Both the position numbers and the translations under genes were made by a program. Shown in pieces: positions 23,566-32,227 of a stretch of 64,000 bases of DNA. The first letter of the stretch is position 1, and each line of letters starts with the position of its first letter. Where the stretch lies: positions 62,001 through 126,000 of the forward strand of contig NZ_JANUSD010000005.1 in assembly GCF_024793945.1 (NCBI RefSeq), in the 5' to 3' direction. A model generated the notes under the pieces. It was not told the origin of the DNA, searched no databases, and saw nothing but the letters and a program-made list of their open reading frames with translations. The stretch comes from Emticicia fluvialis (GTDB lineage: Bacteria; Bacteroidota; Bacteroidia; Cytophagales; Spirosomataceae).

Positions 23566-24894
23566 ATGAGAATAAAATACCTGATTTTTTTCCTAATCTG
23601 TGGAGTAGCCACACATGCCCAACAGACCTTTACCCTGAAAGAGGCTGTACAGTATGGTGTAAAAAACCACCTGTCTGTAAAAAATGCCGAACTGGATATA
23701 TTAGGTGCCGAGCTGACAATCAGGCAAATTAAGGCATCTGGTATGCCCCAGATAAACGGCCAGTTTCAGTATACCTACAACGCCATTATACCAACGCAGC
23801 TAATAGATGCCAAAAACTTTGACCCTAACGCACCAGACGGCGCCGTTACCAAATTTAAATTTGGTGTACCCTGGGCAGGGCAGGCCGGTGTAGGGTTAAA
23901 CCAGCTTATTTTTGATGCCACCTGGCTGGTAGGTCTTAAAGCCGCTCCGGTTTACCGCGAACTGGCAAAAAGAGGCGTTACAAATTCAAAAATTGCAGTG
24001 GCCGAAAACATTGCCAAGGCTTATTACTCAGTGTTGGTTGCCGACGAAAGAGGCAAAATACTTGATTTGAACATTGCCCGTCTTGATTCATTAATCAAAG
24101 AAATGAAAGCCATGTTTCAGCAGGGTTTTATTGAGAAAATAGACCTTGACCGCCTGGAGGTGCAACGCAATAACCTGATTACCGAAAGCCAGAAAGTAAA
24201 GAACCTGATTGCTCTGAGCCAGACACTTCTGAAATTTCAGATGGGGCTTAAACTGGATACGCCAATTGTGTTGACAGACAAACTGGCTGATACCAATGTT
24301 AATGCGCTGGCCCTTACTGAATATCAGGGCGTTGACTATGCAAACCGGATTGAATACTCTACCCTGATGGTTCAGCGACAACTGGCTTTGCTCGACATTG
24401 AGCGTACTCAAAAGGGTGCTATTCCGAAACTCTCTTTCAACGGCACATTTGGCGCCGGCCACAGTAATACCCGTTTTAACCCGTTTGAACGCTGGTTTGG
24501 TTCTTCTGCCTTAACCCTGGGCGTAACAATACCTATTTATGACAGCGGCTTAAGAAGAATACAGGTGCAACAACAACAGATTTCACTAACCAAACTTGAC
24601 CAAAGCGCATTGTTGCTTCGCGAATCATTCGATTTACAGGCTCAAAATGCCTCAATCAGTCTTAAAAACGGCCTTGAGAGCCTGAATGTGCAACAAAGAA
24701 ATCTTGAACTGGCACAAGAGGTTATCAGAGTTACTAAAATTAAGTATCAGGCCGGAACAGGCTCAAATATTGAGGTAGTCAATGCCGAGTCGGCTCTGAA
24801 AGAAGCACAAACCAATTATTTTGCTGCTCTGTATGACGTACTCATTGCCAAAGTTGATTTAGACAAAGCATTGGGTAAACTTTGGATAGAGTAG
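23566..24894 (+). CDS. TolC-family outer-membrane efflux protein
   Basis: A 442-aa outer-membrane channel. I chose the ATG at 23566 because it gives a clean signal peptide (MRIKYLIFFLICGVATHAQQ). The open frame reaches back to 23503 inside the tetR gene. The rest is the alternating long helices and short strands of two TolC repeats (QTFTLKEAVQYGVKNHLSVK at the start, then the second repeat from about 225). A trimer of this protein would form the exit duct of the RND pump encoded downstream. Confidence 0.9.
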   Translation: MRIKYLIFFLICGVATHAQQTFTLKEAVQYGVKNHLSVKNAELDILGAELTIRQIKASGMPQINGQFQYTYNAIIPTQLIDAKNFDPNAPDGAVTKFKFGVPWAGQAGVGLNQLIFDATWLVGLKAAPVYRELAKRGVTNSKIAVAENIAKAYYSVLVADERGKILDLNIARLDSLIKEMKAMFQQGFIEKIDLDRLEVQRNNLITESQKVKNLIALSQTLLKFQMGLKLDTPIVLTDKLADTNVNALALTEYQGVDYANRIEYSTLMVQRQLALLDIERTQKGAIPKLSFNGTFGAGHSNTRFNPFERWFGSSALTLGVTIPIYDSGLRRIQVQQQQISLTKLDQSALLLRESFDLQAQNASISLKNGLESLNVQQRNLELAQEVIRVTKIKYQAGTGSNIEVVNAESALKEAQTNYFAALYDVLIAKVDLDKALGKLWIE

Positions 24895-24950
24895 CCTGAA
24901 TACCATCAATTACAATTCAAGACATAAAGTATTAATAAAACACATTTTGT

Positions 24951-26123
24951 ATGAAAAATATATCTCTTACCCATTACAGGACCCTCTCAGGATTTTCTAA
25001 TATAACACTTGCCCTTGTACTTGTTGTGCTGGTTGCGGCCTGTTCGAAAGGCGGAGGCAATAGTGTTGAGCAGAAAAAAGAAGAGCTTGCCAAACTACAG
25101 GCCGAAGAAAAAACGATTTCAGAAAAAATTCAGAAACTACAAGGCGAACTAAAGGTGCTTGACCCCAAGCAGGAGGCAGAAAAAGTACTAAGCGTTTCGG
25201 TTACACCTGTTTCGGCTCAGAATTTCCAGCATTATGTTGAGTTTCAGGGCAGGCTTGATGCCAAAAACAACATTTTTGTTTCTCCGCAAATTGGTGGCGC
25301 TATCACCAATCTGTATGTAAAAGAAGGAGACTACGTAAAACAGGGCCAGACCATTGCTACTATTGATAATTCGGTAATGAAACAGTCTCTTCAGGAGGTT
25401 GATGTGCAACTGGAAACCGCCCGTGTGTTTTATAACAAGCAAAAGAATCTCTGGGATCAGAAAATCGGTACAGAAGTACAGTATATTCAGGCCAAAAGCA
25501 ATGTTGAGGCTCTGGAAAAACGCCTGGCTACCTTGCAAAGCCAATTGGCTATGACCAAAGTAACAGCGCCCATGAACGGATTTGTGGATGAAGTACGCCA
25601 GAGAGCAGGCGAACTGGCAGCCCCTGGCCTTGGTATTGTAAGAATCGTGAACTCAGATAACCTGAAAGTGGTAGCACAAGCTGCCGACTCTTATGCGGGT
25701 ACAATTAAACAGGGCGATGTTGTAACCATAAAGTTCCCGGATTTAGGTAAAGAAACCACAGCCAGATTGTCTTTTGTAAGCCAGACAGTTAACCCGGCCT
25801 CTCGTACTTTTACCATTGAGGCGTCGGTTCCTAAGATAGACAAACAGCTGAAACCCAACATGACAGCTGTTATGAACGTAAACGACCAGAATAAAAGCAA
25901 TGCCATCATTATCAACCGTAATCTTATTCAGCAGGATGAGAGCGGCAATATTGTTTACGTTGCTGTAACAGAAGGCGGTAAAAAAGTGGCTCGCAGCCGT
26001 AAAATCACTACCGGGCTCACCTATGGTGGCGACATTGAAATCGTTTCGGGTTTACAGGCGGGTGATCTTTTAGTTACACAGGGATATCAGGACCTGGTAG
26101 ACGGCCAGCTGATAAGCTTCTAA
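24951..26123 (+). CDS. RND efflux periplasmic adaptor (membrane fusion protein), lipoprotein
   Basis: A 390-aa HlyD/AcrA-type adaptor that links the inner-membrane pump with the outer-membrane duct. Lipobox LVAAC gives C31 as lipid anchor. Residues 38-70 form a coiled coil (EQKKEELAKLQAEEKTISEK). A lipoyl half-domain follows (GAITNLYVKEGDYVKQGQTI), then an alpha-helical hairpin, the second lipoyl half (VTAPMNGFVDEVRQRAGE) and beta-barrel and membrane-proximal domains to the end. It is the third gene of the efflux operon. Confidence 0.9.
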   Translation: MKNISLTHYRTLSGFSNITLALVLVVLVAACSKGGGNSVEQKKEELAKLQAEEKTISEKIQKLQGELKVLDPKQEAEKVLSVSVTPVSAQNFQHYVEFQGRLDAKNNIFVSPQIGGAITNLYVKEGDYVKQGQTIATIDNSVMKQSLQEVDVQLETARVFYNKQKNLWDQKIGTEVQYIQAKSNVEALEKRLATLQSQLAMTKVTAPMNGFVDEVRQRAGELAAPGLGIVRIVNSDNLKVVAQAADSYAGTIKQGDVVTIKFPDLGKETTARLSFVSQTVNPASRTFTIEASVPKIDKQLKPNMTAVMNVNDQNKSNAIIINRNLIQQDESGNIVYVAVTEGGKKVARSRKITTGLTYGGDIEIVSGLQAGDLLVTQGYQDLVDGQLISF

Positions 26124-26225
26124 TCATTACCGGAAAGGCAGCACGGCAATTGCCAATGCTAGCTTTCTTTATGTCTTCAAATTAAAAAATTAAAAATCAT
26201 ATAAGCCTTTCAGAGGTTTTAGATT

Positions 26226-29200
26226 ATGGAACACGACGATTTACAAAAACAGGATCTTCCTCACGGTAGTGGGATGATTTATGGGATGGTCAGATGGCTG
26301 GGGAATAACCAGACCACTGTCTATATATTTACGGTTATGATATTTCTGGCAGGTCTGGGTATCTACTTCAACCTTCCGAAAGAGCAGTTTCCGGATATTA
26401 AAGTCCCACAGATTTACGTTCAGACCATCTATTTCGGAACAACGCCTTCTGACATAGAGAACGTAATCAATAAACCGATTGAAAAGCAGCTAAAAACCAT
26501 TACGGGTGTAAAACGCATCAAGTCTAATGCCTTGCAAGACGTATCGGTTATTCTTATTGAGTTTAATCCGGATGTAAAGGTTGAGGCGGCGCTTCAGCGT
26601 GTGCGCGACGCCGTTGATAAAGCCAAAAGAGACCTGCCTCAAAAGCTGGACAGCGGCCCGACAGCCCAGGACGTAAACTTTTCGGAGTTTCCGATTATGA
26701 ACATCAACCTGGCCGGCAATTTTCCTTTAGAAAAACTGAAAGACTATGCTGAAGAATTACAGGATGACATAGAGTCGTACCCCGAAATCACAAAGGTTGA
26801 TATTGTTGGTACACTTAAGAGAGAAATCCAGATAAATCTGGATTTATACAAAATGCAGTCTACCGGTCTTACATTCTATGACATTCAAACTGCTATTCAG
26901 GGAGAAAACATCAATATTTCAGGTGGAGACCTGAATGTTGACAATGTACGCCGCACCATTCGTGTAAAAGGAGAATTTAAAGATGTGTATCAGATACAGG
27001 ACGTACAGATTCGCAGCTCAACCGGTGCAACGGTAAGGCTGGGTGATGTGGCCGAAGTTGTAGACAGCAACGAAGAGCAACAGGATTTTGCACGCCTGGA
27101 TGGTAAACGTGTTGTAACCCTAAACGTTATAAAAAGAGCAGGTGCCAGTGTGATTGACGTGTCGGAGCGGATTGAAGAATTGTTGGAGAAATACCGCGAG
27201 GAACGTTTCCCCCGTGGCCTTGAAGCCAGAATTACTGCCGACACATCAGAGCGTGTAAAAAGCGAAATCGCCGATTTGATTAACACAGTTGTGTTGGGCT
27301 TTATATTTGTTGTAATTGTACTGATGTTTTTCATGGGAGTGCGCGATGCCGTTTTCGTGGGGCTTTCAGTACCTCTTTCAGCGCTTATTGCCTTTATACC
27401 GCTTTGGTTTTCTGGCTTTACGCTTAATACAATCGTACTTTTTGCATTTTTGTTAGGCTTAGGTATAGTGGTTGATGACGCCATTGTGGTAATAGAAAAC
27501 GCCCACCGCTTGTTTAACCGCTTCAGGAATCTGAGCATAAAAGAGGCGGTGAGTCTGGCGGCATCTGAGGTGTTCCTTCCGGTATTGTCAGGTACGCTTA
27601 CTACTATCGCTCCGTTCTTCCCACTGCTATTCTGGCCGGGTATTGTGGGTGAGTTCATGAAGTTTCTGCCTATAACGCTGATATATACTTTGTTTGCATC
27701 TTTAATTGTTGCCTACGTAATTAACCCTGTGTTTGCCATTTCGTTTATGCGCAGGCATGACGAAGAGCAACATGAAGATACCAGCTTTAAGTCTATTCAG
27801 CGGCCACTTATTATTATGGCTATTGTGGCACTGCCTGCCTACTTTATAAATGTAGGTATTGGTAATTTCATAGTGCTGATGGCCATTCTTTATGCGTTCA
27901 ATCATTTTGTGTTGACACCAAAAGTAATTATCCCGTTTCAGGACGGCGCGCTGCCACGTTTCAAAAACGCGTATCGTCGCCTTATTGCCTGGATAATCAC
28001 AGGGTATCGCCCGGTTTTTGCCGTAATAAGTATGTTTGGTTTGTTGATTTTCACTTTTGTAATGCTGGGCATTGTGCAGCCAAAGGTAATTTTCTTCCCA
28101 AGCGGAGAGCCCGACTACATATATGTATATAACGTAATGCCTGTGGGTACCGACGCCCGCGTAACCGACTCCGTAACCAAAGTTATTGAGAAAAAGGTAT
28201 TTGGTATCATCAAGAAAAACAAAGCAGAAGCGGCCATTAACTCGGTTATATCAAACGTAGGTAAAAATGCCGGAGATCCGTTTAACCCTGACCGTTCGGC
28301 CACGCCGCAGAAATCTAAGGTTACCATTGCTTTCGTGAAAAAAGAAGAGCGAGGCGATATCTCGTCTGCAGCCATTCTTGACCAGATGAGAAACGAAATT
28401 AAAGGAATACCCGGTACAGAAATTTCGGTTCAACGAGAAAACAACGGCCCACCGACAGGTAAACCAATTTCGATTGAAATTATGGGTGATGATTTCAATC
28501 AGTTGATTCAATTGGAGAAAGAAGTTCGTAAAAACATCGAAAAAGAGGGTATTAAAGGTATAGAAGAGTTAAAGTCTGACCTGATTACCAATAAGCCGGA
28601 AATCATTATTGATGTTGATAAAGTAAAAGCACAGCGCGAGGGCATCAGTACGTCGCAGGTAGCAATGGCTGTTCGTACCGCTTTGTTCGGAGCTGAGATT
28701 TCGAAGTTCAGAGACGATAAAGACGAGTATCCGATACAATTGCGTTTGAAAGAAAATGACCGTAACAGCATTGAAAAACTTCTGAGTATGAATATCACCT
28801 ATCGTGATATGAACCTCGGCGGGGTGTTGCGTCAGGTACCTTTAAACTCAATTGCCAATATCACTTACTCAACAACGTTCAGCCAGATTAACCGCAAAGA
28901 CCAGTCGAGAATTATTACTTTGGGCTCAGAGGTACTCAATGGTTATAACGCCAACGAAATTGTACAAGAGATACAAAGCAAAGTAATAAACCGTATGACG
29001 GTACCAAGCGGGTACGCCGTTAAAATGGGCGGAGAGCAGGAAGAACAGATGGAGTCTATGATATTCCTGATGGGCGCACTCGGAGCCGCAGTATTGCTCA
29101 TTTACCTCATTCTGGCAACACAGTTTAACTCTGTAGTGAAACCGGTTATCATCTTCGTTACCATCTTGCTTTCGTTCATAGGGGTATTCCTTGGCTTTAT

Positions 29201-29663
29201 GGCATTTGGTATGACATTCTCTGTTATTATGTCGGGTGTGGGTATCATTGCACTGGCAGGTATTGTGGTGAAAAACGGTATATTACTGATAGAATTTACT
29301 GATGAGTTAAGAAGTAGGGGGTATCCGTTAAAGCAGGCTATTATTGAAGCCGGTGGGGTGCGTCTTACTCCGGTACTTTTAACGGCCTCGGCAGCTGTAT
29401 TAGGTCTTGTGCCTTTGGCATTAGGTTTAAGTATGGACTTCGTAACTTTATTTACAGACCTGAACCCCCATATCTTTATCGGCGGAGACAGTGCCGTGTT
29501 CTGGGGTATTCTGGCCTGGACCATTATTTTCGGTCTGTCGTTCTCAACTGTGCTTACTTTGGTGATTGTGCCTTGCATGTACTACATTAATGAGAGAGTG
29601 CGCGATAAGTATTTCCGTAAGAATAAAAAACAGCAACCCGGAGCCGCCGAATCAATGGCCTAA
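26226..29663 (+). CDS. RND-family efflux permease with extra central membrane segments
   Basis: A 1145-aa inner-membrane pump of the resistance-nodulation-division family, proton-driven. It has the first membrane helix at about 25-45, a large periplasmic loop, TM2-6 with the proton-relay segment GIVVDDAIVVIENAHR, then a second periplasmic loop and TM8-12. It is about 100 aa longer than AcrB. The excess lies near residues 505-585, where two additional hydrophobic stretches (LIIMAIVALPAYFINVG and FIVLMAILYAFNHFVL) sit between the two halves. Compared with AcrB the relay keeps both aspartates. Whether it exports drugs or lipids cannot be told. Last gene of the operon. Confidence 0.9.
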   Translation: MEHDDLQKQDLPHGSGMIYGMVRWLGNNQTTVYIFTVMIFLAGLGIYFNLPKEQFPDIKVPQIYVQTIYFGTTPSDIENVINKPIEKQLKTITGVKRIKSNALQDVSVILIEFNPDVKVEAALQRVRDAVDKAKRDLPQKLDSGPTAQDVNFSEFPIMNINLAGNFPLEKLKDYAEELQDDIESYPEITKVDIVGTLKREIQINLDLYKMQSTGLTFYDIQTAIQGENINISGGDLNVDNVRRTIRVKGEFKDVYQIQDVQIRSSTGATVRLGDVAEVVDSNEEQQDFARLDGKRVVTLNVIKRAGASVIDVSERIEELLEKYREERFPRGLEARITADTSERVKSEIADLINTVVLGFIFVVIVLMFFMGVRDAVFVGLSVPLSALIAFIPLWFSGFTLNTIVLFAFLLGLGIVVDDAIVVIENAHRLFNRFRNLSIKEAVSLAASEVFLPVLSGTLTTIAPFFPLLFWPGIVGEFMKFLPITLIYTLFASLIVAYVINPVFAISFMRRHDEEQHEDTSFKSIQRPLIIMAIVALPAYFINVGIGNFIVLMAILYAFNHFVLTPKVIIPFQDGALPRFKNAYRRLIAWIITGYRPVFAVISMFGLLIFTFVMLGIVQPKVIFFPSGEPDYIYVYNVMPVGTDARVTDSVTKVIEKKVFGIIKKNKAEAAINSVISNVGKNAGDPFNPDRSATPQKSKVTIAFVKKEERGDISSAAILDQMRNEIKGIPGTEISVQRENNGPPTGKPISIEIMGDDFNQLIQLEKEVRKNIEKEGIKGIEELKSDLITNKPEIIIDVDKVKAQREGISTSQVAMAVRTALFGAEISKFRDDKDEYPIQLRLKENDRNSIEKLLSMNITYRDMNLGGVLRQVPLNSIANITYSTTFSQINRKDQSRIITLGSEVLNGYNANEIVQEIQSKVINRMTVPSGYAVKMGGEQEEQMESMIFLMGALGAAVLLIYLILATQFNSVVKPVIIFVTILLSFIGVFLGFMAFGMTFSVIMSGVGIIALAGIVVKNGILLIEFTDELRSRGYPLKQAIIEAGGVRLTPVLLTASAAVLGLVPLALGLSMDFVTLFTDLNPHIFIGGDSAVFWGILAWTIIFGLSFSTVLTLVIVPCMYYINERVRDKYFRKNKKQQPGAAESMA

Positions 29664-29695
29664 AAGCCAATTTCAACACGCGGCAGGTTTATTAC

Positions 29696-29728
29696 ATACC
29701 CTACAGGACATAAACTCTTGTAGGGTAT
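29696..29728 (+). terminator. Terminator of the efflux operon
   Basis: ATACCCTACA pairs with TGTAGGGTAT (10 bp, 13-nt loop), followed by TTTTTA. It is 33 nt past the pump stop. Confidence 0.8.
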
Positions 29729-29876
29729 TTTTATAGAATTAAAGTTTTCTTAATGCTTCATAATTGGCTTATTTTCAATTAATTGTCTTTTTTTAGGTTT
29801 TTTAATTACAATTTTTTGTCTCAAAAATTTGTTCATTCAATAAAAAACCCATTCCTTTAATTACTGCTCGGGCTTT

Positions 29877-29892
29877 TTGGCACGAAAAATGT
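29877..29892 (+). promoter_or_regulatory. Possible sigma-54 promoter upstream of rpoN
   Basis: TTGGCACG at 29877-29884 is a complete -24 element. The -12 position, which should read TTGC, reads ATGT at 29889-29892, so only the G and one T fit. If real, RNA would begin near 29904, giving a leader of about 40 nt, and rpoN would be under its own control. Confidence 0.35.
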
Positions 29893-29942
29893 GGAGGGGG
29901 GTTGCCATAATCCACTCCAATTGAAAAAATTCTACAATTCAC

Positions 29943-31415
29943 ATGCAAAAGTTAAGTCTTAATCAATCACTTCAGCAAAGGCTGTCTCCTCAGCAGATAC
30001 AGTTTATTAAACTGTTGCAGATACCTACGGCCGAGCTGGACCAACGAATAGAAGAGGAGCTGGAGGTTAACCCGGCTCTTGAAGAGGGGCTGGATATGGA
30101 CGACCGGGTGAAAGATGAATATGAAGATGATTATAGCGACGATTACGATGAATATAACGAGTATGAAACTTATGAAGGCCTGGATGTAAAACAATATCTG
30201 GATCAGGACGATTACGCCGGTTATAAAATGTATGGCGATGGATGGGGAGAAGAAGACAAAGACGTAATGCCCATTGTGGCAACCAGCACCCTGGCCGAGT
30301 CGCTGATACAGCAATTGGGGTATCTGAAACTGGACGAACGCCAGGAGGCCATAGGTCAGCAACTCATTGGCAGTATAGAAGAAGATGGGTACATCCGCCG
30401 GCCGCTGCGTTCTATTAGTAATGATATGGCCTTTACTCAGAATATCTATACTAATGAGGAAGAACTGGCTGAGATTCTAAAAAAAATTCAAACTTTTGAG
30501 CCTTCAGGTATTGGTGCCAGAGATTTAAGAGAATGCCTTTTGCTGCAGCTTGAACGTAAGAATCATGAAGATTTTGAAGTTCAGGTGGCAATCAGAATCA
30601 TTACTGATTTTTTTGATGAGTTTACAAAAAAGCATTATGAAAAAATTCAACGCCGACTCGACATTGATGATGAGGTTTTGAAAGATGCCATCAGGGTTAT
30701 AACAAGGCTAAACCCTAAACCGGGTAACACCGGCAATGGCGATAGTACGGCGGCATATCTGTTGGCCGATTTTATTGTTACCAATAATAATGGTAAACTG
30801 GATGTTATTCTTAATTCAAAAAATGCGCCTGAATTACGGGTAAGCCGTTCTTTTGCCGACATGCTTGATACTTATGACAAAACAGACAAGAATGGTTCGG
30901 CGCAGCATAAAAGTATAAAAGAGACCGTAACCTTCGTGAAGCAAAAACTGGATGCCGCCAAGTGGTTTATTGACGCCATTAAGCAGCGGCAGCAAACATT
31001 GCTTAAAACCATGAAGGCCATAGTAGATTATCAGTACGATTTTTTTCTGGAAGGAGACGAGTCTAAGCTAAGACCTATGATTCTGAAAGATATTGCTATT
31101 AGAATTGACATGGATATTTCAACGGTCTCGAGGGTTGCTAACAGTAAAGCCGTACAAACCGATTTTGGCATTTATCCGCTTAAATACTTCTTTTCTGAGG
31201 GTATTTCGACAGACTCGGGCGAGGATGCTTCCAGCAGAGAAGTGAAGAATATTCTGAAAGACCTGATTGACAATGAGCCCAAAAATGCCCCTTTGTCAGA
31301 CGATAAACTTGAAAAAATACTCAACAAGCGGGGCTATAACATAGCGCGCCGTACAGTAGCCAAATACCGTGAGCAACTGAATATTCCGGTAGCCCGGTTA
31401 AGAAAGCAGTTGTAG
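29943..31415 (+). CDS. rpoN: RNA polymerase sigma-54 factor
   Basis: A 490-aa alternative sigma factor that recognises -24/-12 promoters and needs an ATPase activator. Region I (1-50) is rich in Gln and Leu, with LSLNQSLQQRLSPQQIQFIK, the activator-interacting part. The acidic region II (about 50-100) is very rich in Asp, Glu and Tyr. The core-binding domain follows, then the helix-turn-helix and the RpoN box ARRTVAKYRE near 470-480. All parts needed for function are present. No activator gene is in this window. It converges with the response regulator over a shared terminator. Confidence 0.95.
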   Translation: MQKLSLNQSLQQRLSPQQIQFIKLLQIPTAELDQRIEEELEVNPALEEGLDMDDRVKDEYEDDYSDDYDEYNEYETYEGLDVKQYLDQDDYAGYKMYGDGWGEEDKDVMPIVATSTLAESLIQQLGYLKLDERQEAIGQQLIGSIEEDGYIRRPLRSISNDMAFTQNIYTNEEELAEILKKIQTFEPSGIGARDLRECLLLQLERKNHEDFEVQVAIRIITDFFDEFTKKHYEKIQRRLDIDDEVLKDAIRVITRLNPKPGNTGNGDSTAAYLLADFIVTNNNGKLDVILNSKNAPELRVSRSFADMLDTYDKTDKNGSAQHKSIKETVTFVKQKLDAAKWFIDAIKQRQQTLLKTMKAIVDYQYDFFLEGDESKLRPMILKDIAIRIDMDISTVSRVANSKAVQTDFGIYPLKYFFSEGISTDSGEDASSREVKNILKDLIDNEPKNAPLSDDKLEKILNKRGYNIARRTVAKYREQLNIPVARLRKQL

Positions 31416-31434
31416 GGTATTACCAGCCGAACTA

Positions 31435-31471
31435 AAAAGGGGTCTGCAAACATAATTCGAAGACCCCTTTT
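31435..31471. terminator. Bidirectional terminator between rpoN and the response regulator
   Basis: AAAAGGGGTCT pairs perfectly with AGACCCCTTTT (11 bp) with a 15-nt loop and both A and T flanks. Confidence 0.75.
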
Positions 31472-31480
31472 CAATATATC

Positions 31481-32164
31481 TTATCCTTCTATCAATTTAA
31501 ACCCTTCGCCATGCATATTCATAATCTGTACGGCAGGGTCTTCTTTCAGGTGCTTGCGGAGTTTCGTGATATAAACATCCATACTGCGGGCATTGAAATA
31601 ACTGTCGTCTCCCCAGATGAGCTTTAAGGCAAAACTACGGCTTACCGACTGGTTTTTGTTCTGGCAAAGTAGTTTCAGCAGTTCTGACTCCTTCGTTGTT
31701 AATTTATTTTGTGTTTCGTTTAATGTCAGGGTGTTTGTCTGGGTATCAAAACTATAAGCGCCTATTCTGAAAACCGTGGCAGGTGTTTCAGACTCCTGCT
31801 TGTTAATACGCCTGAAGATGGCCTTCATCCGCATCAGCAGCTCTTCCATACTGAAAGGCTTGGTTATGTAATCATCAGCCCCCACTTTAAAGCCCTGAAT
31901 GGTATCTTCTTTCATTGACTTCGCTGTCAGAAAAATAATAGGTACCTCCTTATCTTTCATGCGTATTTCTTTGGCCAACGAAAACCCGTCTTTTTTAGGC
32001 ATCATCACATCGCAGATACACATGGCATAGTTACCCTGCTCAATAAACATTTTAATACCTTCTTCTCCATTTCTGGCCAGGTCGGTAGTAAATCCTTTGG
32101 CGGTCAGGTACTCTTGCAATAACATGCCCAGGTTTGGGTCGTCTTCTGTCAATAAAACTTTCAT
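31481..32164 (-). CDS. OmpR/PhoB-type response regulator
   Basis: A 227-aa two-component regulator. The receiver (1-120) has the acidic pocket EDD (7-9), the phospho-acceptor D52 in CDVMMPKKDG and the conserved lysine in YITKPFSMEE. The winged-helix output domain (about 130-227) has the typical LTTKESELLKLLCQN and GDDSYFNARSMDVYITKLRK signatures. It lies 63 nt downstream of the kinase gene on the same strand and surely forms a pair with it. Target genes cannot be read from the sequence. Confidence 0.93.
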   Translation of the reverse strand: MKVLLTEDDPNLGMLLQEYLTAKGFTTDLARNGEEGIKMFIEQGNYAMCICDVMMPKKDGFSLAKEIRMKDKEVPIIFLTAKSMKEDTIQGFKVGADDYITKPFSMEELLMRMKAIFRRINKQESETPATVFRIGAYSFDTQTNTLTLNETQNKLTTKESELLKLLCQNKNQSVSRSFALKLIWGDDSYFNARSMDVYITKLRKHLKEDPAVQIMNMHGEGFKLIEG

Positions 32165-32227
32165 AGTATATACGAGCGTGGCGGTTAAAAAACCTTCTGA
32201 ATATAAATTCAGACTGTTTGTCAGATA

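Noticed and set aside
26990..27658. A 222-aa minus-strand frame inside the RND pump
   Set aside because: It is opposite a well-recognised gene, rich in Thr, Ser and Lys as expected of an antisense shadow, and has no motif.
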